The position numbers and the translations under genes are program-made. The notes under the pieces are model-generated. The model had not been told where the DNA came from, ran no database searches, and saw only the letters and a list, made by a program, of their open reading frames with translations. A stretch of 64,000 nucleotides of DNA from NCBI GenBank assembly GCA_013365325.1, contig JABVXV010000013.1, positions 183,413 through 247,412 of the forward strand, written 5' to 3'. Every line of letters starts with the position of its first letter. Position 1 is the stretch's first letter. This DNA comes from Dipetalonema caudispina. Its lineage: Eukaryota > Nematoda > Chromadorea > Rhabditida > Onchocercidae. This document shows, piece after piece, positions 24,301 through 39,414 of the stretch.

Positions 24301-26479
24301 CATTATTTCGAAAGTTTCTTTTTTTTGAAAATAACGAAACAAATGGGCTTCATAAAATACCATATAAAGTCCACATGTAAAAATTCAGTTCCCTGTTTCC
24401 GAAATTCTAAATAAAGTAACTTGACCAAACCAAGTAAAAATGTCAAAACTACTTGCCCTACATGCTTTCCGCTGCTCAAAACCAATAAAAGGTAATGATC
24501 CACTGTTCGCATCAAAAGAAGACGATTGTGCTGATCCTGGTTTATAATTATCAAATCCATCATCACCGATAGATGTAGGTTTGTAGATATCAAATGAAGA
24601 AGAAGGTGTGCTGACATCAAAATTTCCACTGTCACCAACGCCTACTGGTTTATAGTTGTCGAATGCGCTTGCTCCTTCTCGAGTTTTATAAGTATCAAAA
24701 CTATCTGATGCTGGAGAAGTATCAGAACTATTTGAAGAAGTCCTGTCAATTGAAACCTTCTGTGAAGAGGAACTCGATCCTGACTTACGTATGCCGGAAA
24801 CATTCGATACAGTACTCTTACAAGTACCAAAACTTTTCGAAGTATCAAAACTGTCCGATGGTTCTTCTGGCTTTTTTTGCGTCCCAGAATGATCATCCGA
24901 AGAAAGTGGTTTATATATATCAAAACTATCGTCAGCAGTCAGTGGTAACAAATCCGTATTACTGTTGTTTGTCTGTAAGAGAAAAATATATAATGATTTA
25001 GAAAATTATGATCAAAAAAGAGGAAAAGTGATAGTACAGATATTTCTTTTGAATTTTGGGATGATAACATCACTTACATACTTTTAAAAGAAAAAACTTC
25101 AAAATTAATTAAAAAATTCTGAATATATATGTGAATAAACTGCTTCTGGTAGCCTAAAGACTTGACAGTACAACTAAGTAGAAACAGTCTTCCCATGGAT
25201 GCATCAACGAGTTCATAAAAATCGTTAGCTATACCATGTTTTCATATTTTTATTATAAATAAAAAATATATTTGATTATGATTAGATAGAAAACTGACTT
25301 TCAACTGAAACATTACGATCAAAACTTCATCACTTCAGCATATTCAGATATACTGTGTGGTTCCAGTAAAAAGTCAGTAATTTTCGAATGAATGTAAATT
25401 TCTTGAAATCTAGCGATAAAAATAAAGTGCATGAATAATTCATATACTTTGGAATAAAGCAAAATCATATCGTAAAAGTATAAAATATGATGATAAAAGA
25501 AAAGATATGTGAGGACATTAGGCAATATCCTAACAACCTACCGTATCACTGTCGGTTTTTGTTTTGCCACTATCCTGAAAAATAAAACTTGTCACATACT
25601 NNNNNNNNNNNNNNNNNNNNNNNNNNNNNNNNNNNNNNNNNNNNNNNNNNNNNNNNNNNNNNNNNNNNNNNNNNNNNNNNNNNNNNNNNNNNNNNNNNNN
25701 TTCTTTTCATCGGCTTTCTTAAAACTGACAGCACCAATCAAAACTTTGCGCTTCACTTCTTCCGTAGCCTCTTGTGCTTGTTGCAGATCTGAAATGAAGA
25801 AAAATGTAATGTTATTATCAGACATATCAGAAAACAATTATAGCTTTTACATCGTAATGCAAGATTTTACGTTCCTCAAATACCTATCTTATTGTTTTAA
25901 ACTGCTGTTTTGCATAGAAAACGTATTAAAATTACTGATTAAAATGAAAAATTTTTTTTTTTTACAAAAGAGAGAAAAAGAATTTCGCACGTCTTTTAGT
26001 TGTCTTACGCTCAGCCTTGAGATTATCACCAGCTGTTGAGCCAACATTTACTTTATTTGTTGCTGCTATTGCCTTTCGCTGCAAATCTTTACTCATTAAT
26101 TGAGGTAAATTTTCACTGACAATAGTATTCAGTTAAACAATAATATGCTCTCATCCTCAATATCGCTCTCAAAATATATACAATTCTCTCAAGAATAACT
26201 TAACTCATAATTGCTTTCTTATCACTTAAGCTTATAATTTGCTGAAACTTACTTTAGCTATGTACAATCCTGTAATTAAATCCAACATGTTTATCATTAT
26301 TATCACCACAATTAAATGAACATCAACATCCTGTGTATTTTTTTTTTTTTTTAGAAATATCAACTAAATGAGTGAAAACCTACAATGGTTCGCAATTTCT
26401 CGAATACCTCCTTTAGACGTTTCTCGTCACTACTCAGCGTACTTGGAAACACTATACCTGTATCTCGTACGCTCCTCAT
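21353..26479 (-). CDS. NELFE: negative elongation factor E (NELF-E)-like RNA-binding protein
   Basis: Exons in transcript order: 26479-26384, 26078-25991, 25788-25701 (running into the N gap), 25574-25542, 24972-24457, 24246-24140, 24014-23960, 23723-22424, 21474-21353. In the family NELF-E is the RNA-binding subunit of the complex that holds paused RNA polymerase II. Three regions match it: the N-terminus (FPSTLSSDEKRLKEVFEKLR, then RKAIAATNK); an RRM with CLYIRGYDLI and SAFITYATTEEAEVAIKE, ending LRVSFARRQ; and the C-terminus (VAWSEA, then QRKPEIRTQVSYDEDD). Long disordered parts around the RRM carry FDxYKP repeats, DDFW repeats and RGG-like arginine-rich stretches. The intron before the RRM starts with GC (AGG|GCAAGT). 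The ATG follows TTTCAG directly, so it may be trans-spliced. Confidence 0.85.
21855..22250. repeat. diverged duplicated segment in last NELF-E intron
   Basis: About 75-85 bp beginning near 21862 recurs about 310 bp further on, near 22172. Shared blocks include a TGTGC[AG]GTGA core, then ACTAGTGGTCAAGACAAAG against GCTAGTGGTCAGGACAAAG. Both copies lie inside one intron. They may be two copies of an old repeat element or a local duplication. Confidence 0.7.
25601..25700. other. assembly gap (100 N)
   Basis: Exactly 100 N, a conventional gap size. The real length is unknown. It truncates NELF-E exon 3, whose sequence runs into the gap at 25701, so a few codons and the donor site are missing. 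Confidence 0.99.
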
Positions 26480-27857
26480 CTGAAATTAAAAACATTAATT
26501 AATATCACAAAACGATATTTACCTTATTCTTTTCATTGTATTACAATTATTTCCTTCACTTCTCTATACAGTGGATTTAATCAAAACTTGCAATTTTCAT
26601 ATCACATTCAAATGTGTCAAAGTAATCTCGCATTATTTGAAACGAATACTTTTTTGATCTCAAACAACTATAAAGCACCATTTCAATATAATCTTTATAG
26701 TAAAAGCGACCCAAAGTTTGAGAAAATTACCATAATCTAATAAATAAAAGCATTTCAACAATGCATTTTCAGTTTCGGTAAAATAAGAGAATCCATATAC
26801 ACGTGAAAAATCTCGGTGAGCATTTCAAGAAATGGACTTCAACAAATTGCAATTGAGTAATGAACAAAGATAATACTATGTCCCTCATTGTTAAATTTAT
26901 TCGTTTATTGTCGATTAATTTGAAGAGTGTGTTTAAAATCACTCTTTAATCTTGAGTTACGTAACTCTTCATCAAACAACACTTCTCAATAATTCAAAAT
27001 TCCAAAAAAAAAAATTTCTTTCTTTTAAACGAAAAGGTCACTTCGGTCAGCAGAAATTTTACTAAAGCCAAAAAAGAAAAAAAAGAAAAGTAAAAACTCT
27101 ACCACCGCTGCCAGAAAAGATGTCATCAAATAACTTTGTGTATCACTGATTTCTAAATTTCCTAAAACAAGCTGTTGAAAGTTCGTAATGTCATAAGAGA
27201 GCAACAGTGGTGGCAATTAGGAATTTTGACAACACATAAAAATTTTTTTCATCTGTACATGCTATAAACGCAAATGAAAATTATTTAGAAAGTGAATATG
27301 TAAGTAGAATTTAGGTAAAAGGGAAGTGAAACCTATTTTTCTAGTCAAGAACAATTCTTAGAAGAAACTATGATGAAAATTCTGAAGTTTTCAGTTTTTA
27401 TTAAACTATAAACCGCAAACTTTGAACTAGTGATTCAACCAGCAGACAGATTGAATGGAATTTAATGATGGCTACGTGAATCACATCAATACCACGAGGG
27501 ACATCAAGCTGAATGGTTAGATAATCAAAGTCAAAAATGAACTAGCAAACTTTTATAGATATAAGGGAAGTAAAAACAGGGGAAACAATAAAGGAATGTT
27601 CTTACAGAAAAAGAGAATATGAATGTAATGTGACCTATACTTTTATTATCAACATTTAAAATGTTATAATAAAAGTATATAGATAATAATCTTCCCACCT
27701 AGTTAGACCATTATTTATAGACTTTTATTATCATCATTTTAAATGTTGATAATAAAAGTATATAAACAGTGATCCAAAATTTCCAACAAACTTAAACACA
27801 GATTAATAATTACATGGAAAGGTAAGAAAATATAAAACTAAATATATCAACATATCA
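26480..27857. other. intergenic region between the mitochondrial carrier and NELF-E
   Basis: Both flanking genes are on the minus strand. Nothing coding is supported; the 63-residue open frame at 27025-27216 crosses an A/T run and has no features. Two hairpins lie just downstream of the carrier stop codon. Confidence 0.5.
27637..27759. repeat. pair of AT-rich hairpins containing AATAAA, downstream of the carrier stop
   Basis: Hairpin A spans 27637-27678 and hairpin B 27721-27759 (19-bp arms, one mismatch). The left arm of A (27639-27657) is also a perfect reverse complement of the right arm of B (27741-27759), so a longer alternative stem is possible. The arms contain AATAAA on both strands. 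They lie 99-221 bp past the carrier stop codon, so they may overlap its 3' processing site. Confidence 0.75.
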
Positions 27858-30955
<3,098 letters not shown>

Positions 30956-32643
30956 TTTATTCAGACCAATTTCTCCTAGATTTAAACAAATTCACAAAAC
31001 AAAGAAAAAAATTGGTGTTTCGTAAATCGATAAAATATATCCAAAATATTAACACAATTCCCTGTATTAACTAAGAAGTTTATCACAGTTAACTCATGTA
31101 TATCACTTGAAAGTTATGCACACTTTGTTAATCCCAACACTATTGTATATTACTTTCATCATTTTTAATGTATCACATCCCACTATATATATGAATATAT
31201 ATATATATATAAAGAAAAGGAATTTCACGGCTTACATTTACGAGTCATGAAAGGGAATGTAAAAACAAAAAGTGAATAGAACAAATTTTGCATGACAATA
31301 TATCACTCTCTAATCTAACAAAGATTTTAAGTAACAAAGAAAAGAATTTAATAATAATAACTTTGCAGTTTGGTGACATGTTGCACAGAATCGATAGACA
31401 TCATGAACTTCTTTCACGATTGCAAACTAATAATAATCGAAGCGTCTTTAATTCTAACCAGAACTTTTCTTTCAATATCAATTCATCCAATCTCATTATA
31501 ATAGAACTAATCTAAATTTCACCGGTCACTGAATATGACCGTACCAAGATCAATCTGAAACTTGATGATTACAAGAAAAAAAAAAGGAAAAAAAAAAGAG
31601 AAAAAAAGTAAGCGTTACTACGAAGATCGCTTAAGATAATGAAAAAAAAAAAAAGAAAAAAAAAACACTGGAAGTTACTTCATATTATATTCAATATTAC
31701 TATCATCATTCTTATTTTTTTTTTTTTTTTCATCATTTTTCAACATTATTTTTGTTCCCTACGACATATAAATATATATATATATGTGTGAAATCTTTTT
31801 TATCAATCATTTCGTTTCAACCAATACTAATAATGACAAACAAAGAGGAAGATTGTTAATAATAGTAATTTAGGATAAAAATAAATTACACAATTTCAAC
31901 GATAGTATTAGTATTGAAAGTTTACAATTATTGATAAAGAAAGAAACCACTCATACACCGGGAAAATCTACCGCGGGTTAATTATTACAGATAGCAATGA
32001 ATATCGCATTTCATGGTAGATAGATTCTCTTTTAGGATATAATGAAATGTTAGACAACTATGCAAAATTTTAGAGAGTGTTAATTTTGAAAGATTTAGAG
32101 AAAATGTGTAGCGGTTGTTTACGTAATTAATAAGTGGGAGAAGTGATGAGAATGTCCGTGTACGTGGTAGTATTAGACATTAGACGTCCGTGTGGTACTT
32201 TGATTTGCAGAATATTTTGTACTGTTTTGTATATGATAACACTGAAAATTCATGTATTATAATTACGTATAGACATTTTATATCATTTCATTGTGATCGC
32301 ACTATTTCTTTTTTTTTTTTCACTTGAAAGAAATTTAGACGTGAAATGAAAATGGAGTATGCGTTTTGGTAAATTACTTGAAAGTATGATATGGAAATTA
32401 GATATATGAGTTGAGAATACATGGACAAAACTACTGTGTATTCGAAAGTGCAAAAAATTCATAAATCTATATTGTATTCGATGTGATCAGATTACATTTA
32501 ATGATCTTCTGATCAATTGTACATTGATCCTATCTGTTTCGTATTAATTGATTTTTACTAAGATATATATAGACTTGCTTAAATTTCTTAACTTAAAAAT
32601 TTTTTATTTCAGTTTGGAGTGAATCATTCCGTTGAGTTAAAAA
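30956..32643. other. divergent promoter region between the carrier and MED22
   Basis: The flanking genes point away from each other, so this 1.7 kb probably holds both promoters. It includes a TA microsatellite at about 31193-31211 and A/T runs near 31575-31730. No coding segment is supported. Confidence 0.5.
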
Positions 32644-34303
32644 ATGGCGCAAGTATCAGCTGCAACAGTGAGGAAAAGCGGTCGAAATATAGCTACAAAA
32701 GCGTTGATTGTACAAGAATATAAACGGCGATTAAAGGATAATATCAAATCGTTGAACGATAATTTTATTAATATTATCTCCGTTGCAAAGGTTACCACAT
32801 CTTTTCTTCCTAACTACTTTTTTTTTTTGATTTAAATTATATCCCACTCCAAATTTTATTCATCAACAGTAAAGACAAAGACTTTGAATAAATCAATGAC
32901 TTGACTGATTGATAAAACCATGGTTGTGCAGTCACTGTCATCTCACTATCAGGAGATTGCATTATGCCTCAAATAGTTTACAATTAAAGGAAAGATTTTT
33001 CAGTAACAATATTTTTTTTTTCTGCTTGATGTAATCGGCTTGCAGATCAACATTGACGATGCAGCGCACAAAAATCCAATAGGTCGTATGAGTGATTATT
33101 ATACAATGAGGAATGAAACTGCTGCACGGGCTGCTCTAATGGTTGGCAAGAATTTTTGAAATTTTATTGAATTTATCGTAGAAAATTTCGAGACAAACAT
33201 TTTCGTAGGCTCATCGCAAGCTCATTGATTTTATTAGTTTATATTCTACAAGTAGTTTACTGCAGTAAACACAAGAACTTTCGAAGATTGAAAGTTAAAA
33301 ATATGAATTCAGCGCGATTTATTCTTTGGAAAACAAAAACATATTGCATTAGATCAATCACACTGGTGTTTTATGTTGCTAATTCACTGTGGGATTCACT
33401 TTATTACTGGGCATAAGCATCAGAAACTTCATCTTTTTTGATGACTTATTGTTAGCGACAAATTATTATCAGAAAGTCACCAGACAACCATTTCAATAGA
33501 CGATTATAGGAAGTATTGAGCAATGTGTATTTTAATCAGTAAATTGTCGAGGTAATGATTAAGATTTTCGAGATAGATTTTCAGATACGGGCTGCAGATG
33601 AGCTGTTGAAGTTAACGCACGATCTAAAGGAATTCCTTATTTTGCATGACTTCAATTTTTTGAGTTACGCTATTCAGAAGTATGTTTTCCCGTATCATTA
33701 AGACCCGAAAATCGTTTTATTTTCCTAAGCTAATTTGATTTGATTTAAGAAACAAAAAAATCAGTGTTGTAACGTGAGATTTAAGAAAAGATTAAACTGC
33801 TGTTTCATGATATACATTTCCTTTGTTATCGATAATTTCTCTTCAATTGCCATACCCATCGCTGTAGTGGGAACATGAAAAACTTTCCATTGTTCTGGAA
33901 AATGCATCGCATATTGTATTGAATTGTGAAATGTGAACTGATAATTAAGGTCGAGTAAGCATCACCTGTTATAGGGGATTTACAGTGGTTTTGAATGTTT
34001 TTGCACTATATTAAAGTCTTTTAATTTGCCTGTGTTAGAGTGTATGTGAGTTTCCAAAAAAAAAATTGACGCTTTTCATCCTGAAACTGGAAATTGTTTA
34101 AAATATTTTTCAATCAAGTTTTTTCAAGGTTTTCAATTAATATTTGTCTTTAACCATGTATATCCATTTTCAGTGCTGAAGATCGAGCTGAGAGAAAAAT
34201 GGACGACTGTATATTGCGGTATGATGCAATGCGTTTGGATACATCATCCATGATAACAGATATCGATAGAGAGTTGATGGACCACTTTTCAATTAGGCAT
34301 TAA
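32644..34303 (+). CDS. MED22: Mediator complex subunit 22 (MED22/Surfeit 5)
   Basis: Four exons (32644-32790, 33046-33141, 33585-33679, 34174-34303) give 155 residues with consistent phases. MED22 is a small helical subunit of the Mediator head module, which links transcription factors to RNA polymerase II. Family features seen are the N-terminal EYKRRLKDNIKSLNDNF, the RNETAARAALMIRAADELLK segment and DLKEFLILHDFNFLSYAI. The acidic C-terminus is conserved in style. The length is near that usual for the family. AATAAA at 34371-34376, 68 bp after the stop, is the likely poly(A) signal. HAP40 starts 458 bp downstream on the same strand. Confidence 0.92.
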
Positions 34304-34370
34304 CTCAGTCGATTATTTGTCTTCCTGATTAAAATGCATCTGTATTACATATGTCGAATATACATACATT

Positions 34371-34376
34371 AATAAA
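34371..34376 (+). terminator. AATAAA poly(A) signal of MED22
   Basis: Canonical hexamer 68 bp after the MED22 stop codon and about 360 bp before the likely leader acceptor of HAP40 at 34736. Confidence 0.5.
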
Positions 34377-34761
34377 GTACTGATCTCACGCCTTTAATTT
34401 GTCAACATAAAAGGGTCAGTTCCTTTACTTTTTGCGCAGAAGTGTCTCTGTTCCATCTGAACGGTCGGGAAAACTTCTACTGTTTGCCTCCAGAAGTTTA
34501 TTACGTTTCATTTGAAATTTGCATAAATTATGACTCTTTTCGAGACTACGATGCTGCATTATTGTAAAAAATGCGAAGTTCGATGTCGTGATATTGAAAG
34601 CTGTTAGGGTATATTTAATTTATCTTCACATTAAATAGTTATGAAATTTCTCCACGAAGAAACTTCCTATCCTTTTATGGTAAAGATATCTAGATTCGTG
34701 ATGTGCTTGCGGAAATATCCCTTTTCTCATTTCCAGTTTTACCCGGCGATTGGTGTATGTT

Positions 34762-37467
34762 ATGGTTGAACCTTACAGAGATCCATGGAAAGAATACAAA
34801 TCAGCATTAGATTCGTTAAAGAAGAAATTTCTTAAGAAACCAAATAATCATCAAGTTTTGGCGGAGCTTGCGAACTTGGCATTACGTTTCCAGTTTGATT
34901 TTCAATCCTTTATATAATTATTGAGATATGTTAGCCATTGGCGTAGCTTCATGCTGCACTGAAGTCTTGTTTCGGCACTTTGTCGCAGAATAAATAGTTG
35001 ATTCCTCTTCCACTTACAGCTATGCTGTTGAATAATTTATTTGAATTCAATCTTTAAGAATTTATGTAATGTGAAGTTGTATTTCTATGTCAGGTAACTA
35101 AGAAAAAGTAGGAAAATGAAGGGAGAAAAACGAGGGTTAACGGTAGTTTCAAGAAATAATATAGATAAAATGTTCTCATTTGAGCTATTACAAAGTTTTT
35201 CTTCTTTTACTTAAAAGTTATTTTAGGGATGAAGAATGTGAACAATATGCTGGTATGTGTCACATACAAATGGCAAAAATTAATGAAAAAATGGGTGACT
35301 GGAGTATGCAGTATAACCATTACTTGAAAGCTGCTCGGTGCTTCAAAAATGCAGAAATGCGGAATTACGAAATGAACATATTTGGTACGCTTTTCATTGT
35401 TTATAAACTTTTAAGTAGTGCAGTGTAAGGAGGTTGTTTGTCGATTTGTTACCTTGTTATGACGATAGCTGAATTATAAGGATCGTTTAGGAGCAAACAG
35501 ACTATGTTCACAGTTTTCAGTGCAAAACTAAAATAATTTATAACTGCTTTTTTTGAGTCTTCCAAAGAAAATGAACAGGAAGCTGTTTGAAGTGTTATTA
35601 GAAATTTTAACTATCTATTTGTCGGTTACTGTCAAGGGTTTGCAATACATTAGTTGATATATCGCCCACGGAGGGACGGAAGATGAGTGCATAAAAATGT
35701 GGTAATTGTTTGCTTCAATATACTGATTGAATTAAATGGTTTTATGTTTAAAATACTGAGTGGTTGATTAAATGAAACCAGTTAACTGCAACTTACTAGT
35801 CACTTATAGCTTTTGTGATTGCAGCCTGTTCCGATCATCTGAATTATATGCAGGATTGTTACAATCGTGCAATTGAGTTAATTCTCGATCATCAAGGATT
35901 TTGGTTGGCCGGTTTACACTGCACTGAGATTGGCTCCACACTGTGCAGTATTGATGAACATCAGTTGGCGTTACCGTTTTTGTTACGAGGTTTTGTACAT
36001 TTCTTCGTACTCTTCCACTTTACATTTGAAAATATATGAAAAAGTAACTTACTGTTCCAGTATGTTTATATTACGGTGAATGATGAGCAGCAAGGTGGAA
36101 GCCACTGCTCAAACAGTGAAGTACATTTGATTGTTAGGTGAATATCCATTCTCACGTTATTTCATCTACCTACCAGTATTTTTATTTCATCTCTGCATAT
36201 ATGTATTTAATTATTTTTAAGGAGTCGAATTATTGAAAGTGGAATTTCATAGCCACTTAGCAGCTCTGCAGAAATTAGCGGCCTGTCAAGTTGAATTGGA
36301 GATGTATGCTGAGGCACTTGCAACTATTGATGATCTATGGGCACTTCATATGAAGAATACAGATGTTCCCAAGTGAAATGCTTTTTTGCGCTTTTTTCTC
36401 TTCGAAAATAATGTTAATTCAAAAGATTTTGTGGTCTGAACTTCCTACAGTTTGAAAATCCTTTTACTGAGTCGTTACATCGATAATTGCAATTAAAATT
36501 CTGAGATATTTAGATTGATGAAAATCTTTTCGATTTTTAGATTTGGTTATGGTGAAGAACTTTTGAAGGATTGCGAAATTGCGTCAGTACTTTTGCTGTT
36601 ACAACGGAAAGTAAGCAGTTTCGCAATTTATCTCCATAACGTAAATTATCTAGTTTAGCATAATTAGAGTAATTTATCTATTATAACTCTAATACTGGTT
36701 ATCCAATCATCCGTTTATCGATTTACTTAATCCGTTTACAACTTCAATTTCAGTTTCTATGTGTTATATTATTTAATCCAGAGTAATGGAAGGTAATTTT
36801 TTGGACAGGCAAAGACGAGTACGACACTTAAAAAGGGGTCGTCTTTAAAAAATGATGCTTATATAGATTGTTTGTCAGAACTAAGTCTTGATTTTGTTGT
36901 GAAGTTAACCGAAACTTCAGCTGTAAGGAAGGCTGATATGACCGGAGACTAAGGGCAGTTTAACGTTTATCAGAGACTGAGGATATGGAGGATGTGATTA
37001 ACGGAGGATGCGATTAACGTATATCTGCATTGAAAAACGTTTGTTAATCACGCAGTGAGGGAGGTCAACATGTTGTTCGCAAAATGTCTGAATATAACCG
37101 TACTGATGCATTTTTCAAATTGAATTTACAGAATGATGATATATCTGCCCGACATCGTTTACTGCTATCAATGTATGATAAGTCATCACTAGTACTTGAT
37201 GAAAAGGAAAAAAGTGAACGGAAAGTACCATGGAAAAAGCTGCCACCGAAAGATTCTTCATTATCCAAGGATTTGTATTTCTACTTCTACGAATTTGTAA
37301 TGGCACTTCGGCATGGTGATGTGGAAATGGCTAAGAAAAGTTTCGATTTCCTCGAAAAATATTTTGACGTGATGTGCATTAAGCTAGCTGTGAAATTACT
37401 GGATGAGGTTATGGATAGAGGTGGATTAGATAAAAGAGGTTTTGCCGATAAATTTATTTCTCGGTAG
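34762..37467 (+). CDS. F8A1: HAP40 / F8A, 40-kDa huntingtin-associated protein
   Basis: Six exons (34762-34892, 35227-35384, 35825-35989, 36222-36372, 36541-36610, 37132-37467) give 336 residues with matching phases. HAP40 is a TPR-like helical protein that binds and stabilises huntingtin; it is also described as a Rab5 effector. Recognised parts are KKKFLKKPNNHQVLAELANL near the N-terminus, CARCFKNAE-type helices (seen as KAARCFKNAEMRNYEMNIF), LAALQKLAACQVELEMYAEA, and CEIASVLLLLQRK, then a C-terminal helical block ending near KLLDEVMDRGGL. A TTTCCAG acceptor 26 nt before the ATG suits spliced-leader addition. The final junction leaves QRK joined to NDDISARH, which fits the family. Assignment rests on remembered family sequence. 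Confidence 0.8.
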
Positions 37468-39414
37468 GATTATAAGAAGGATGAAGCTCTTTTTTTCCAC
37501 TGTAACGAGTAATTATAAATGTAGTTTGTTGACAAGATGAGGGTTGATTTTGAGTTTGGCATTCAGTTGAATTGGCATTTTTTTTTTTCGAATTTTGTAG
37601 GACCAACTCCCATTTCAAATCTCAAACTGGTGGTATTATCGTTCTTTTTTCTATTTGTCTAGTTATATACAATGCTGTATATTCGTTCTTTTTTGTAATA
37701 ATATGCTGTTTTAAACAGGTTAAATTATCTTCGAAATGTATTTTGTCACAAAAATAACCAAAGATGGAGAAAAAGCAATTAGGTGGTGACGAAGCATTAT
37801 TTCGGATATTTTTGGATGACGGATACTTCCTCTTGTTATGGGATGTAATTTTTTTCATTAAACAGAAATAACTCGGATGCATGGAAAGCTTTCATTGTTA
37901 ATCATAGTTTTGAATTGATGTTAACTATGATAGCATATTGTCCGTCCGAATCCGATAAAACCATTATCATTGTTCAATCCATTAATCAGAAATTTGAATT
38001 TTATACTTTTTGCGACGCTTTATGGTGGTTTTGGCTATTTTTGCGACTTTTCAAGACAGAAAAAGGTAGAAGCTATCAAATCATTTACAATAGTTTATTT
38101 AAAATTCTGCTTGTTGTAAGACTGTTACGAAAAGAAATAAGAATTATTTGAAATTAGTAATATTGACAATGGAGGAAATTTACCAGATATTCGTATAATG
38201 TGATCATTTTACATCTTATCGTTCAAAAAAATTTCTAAAATTAATTACTAGGATGATTCGGCGAATTGTGCTATTTCATGGTAGTACTACAAATGTACTA
38301 ACAGGGTCATGGATTCTGACAGTTTGGAAGCTTATAGTCATACGGTGACTAATTAGTGGTAAGTACAAAGCATTTCATTTATATATGTATATAATATAAC
38401 TAACATTTCTTAAAATTAGAAGAAGTAATATCAAAGAATTCGAGACACTTAATTGCTATTAGTTATAATTCGATGATTAAAAACATAATTTAGAGTGTCA
38501 AGCTCTATTTTACAATCCACTATATGACAATTATGCATATTCATATTGGTGTTTAAAACACCAATAATTGGTGAATAGCATTATAATTACTCCAATTTGG
38601 TTGTATTAGGATGATTTCATTGTAATAAATTTCCAACATCATCAAAAATAAAGCAGTTTTTCGAAGTTGCTCATTTCAAATCGCAGAGCAATGTCTTTCG
38701 GCACATTTCACATTGCCATACCACGTTTTCATATTACACCGTGGTGACGATGAATGGCATCATGCGACTATGAGCGACAAGAATCGCGCACACTAGTGTA
38801 TGCAATCCTAATCGTTACACCACCGTACTTTCTCATGCATTTCTTATCGTATCCATGTTATTATTGTTGTTTATTAAAGACATAATAGTTTGCTCATTCT
38901 TTAGATTTTTTCTTTTTTCTTTTTTTTTTTGAAATGTTGAATTTTTTTTTTTTCTCATCTTTGCTTGAATATTAGCAACATTATCATTGAAATTATATTT
39001 GAATAAAAGTTAACGCTTACTATATTATGTAGAAGAGAGAATTTAAGAAGTTTTATCAGTGTAATATTTTCAACTATAATTTTGTCGCTAACCATACAAA
39101 TTGCAAAATCTAACAATATACAAATATAAATTATTAAAAAACCAATTGAAATCTCTCTATTTTCTACAAATTTTCATTAATCAGAGTAAGTCAGTAATTT
39201 CTAAATAATTTACATTTTAGCATTATTAAATTCTTCCTCTCTCCCGTTTCATTTCAGTTCTCTGATTTTGTAAACTATATGTTTATTAAGTTATACTTTA
39301 GAATGTTGAGTGAGTTTTTTGGTTCTTCAGGTAATACACAGTTTTTTTTTAGTGCAAACACGAATTTATTTCTGCAGAAATATGTACATCATAATTTAAG
39401 GAAAAAAAAAGGAA
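37468..39414. other. intergenic region between HAP40 and NEKL-3
   Basis: No supported gene. Short open frames at 37572-37757 and 37915-38151 are hydrophobic and unrelated to any family I know. About 38690-38830 is noticeably richer in G+C than its surroundings and contains a small ACCACG/CGTGGT hairpin; it may be promoter sequence. Confidence 0.45.

Noticed and set aside
26079..26116. Upstream acceptor for NELF-E exon 2 at about 26117
   Set aside because: It puts a stop in frame with exon 1; the TTTGCAG acceptor at 26079 joins in phase 0 and matches the family.
36061..36150. Possible HAP40 exon after TTCCAG at 36060
   Set aside because: In the required frame it hits a stop at once; the acceptor at 36221 gives the conserved VELLKVEF continuation.
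37084..37131. Start of a separate gene at MSEYNRTDAFF
   Set aside because: The segment before the TTTACAG acceptor at 37131 is intron; the frame after it completes HAP40 in phase.
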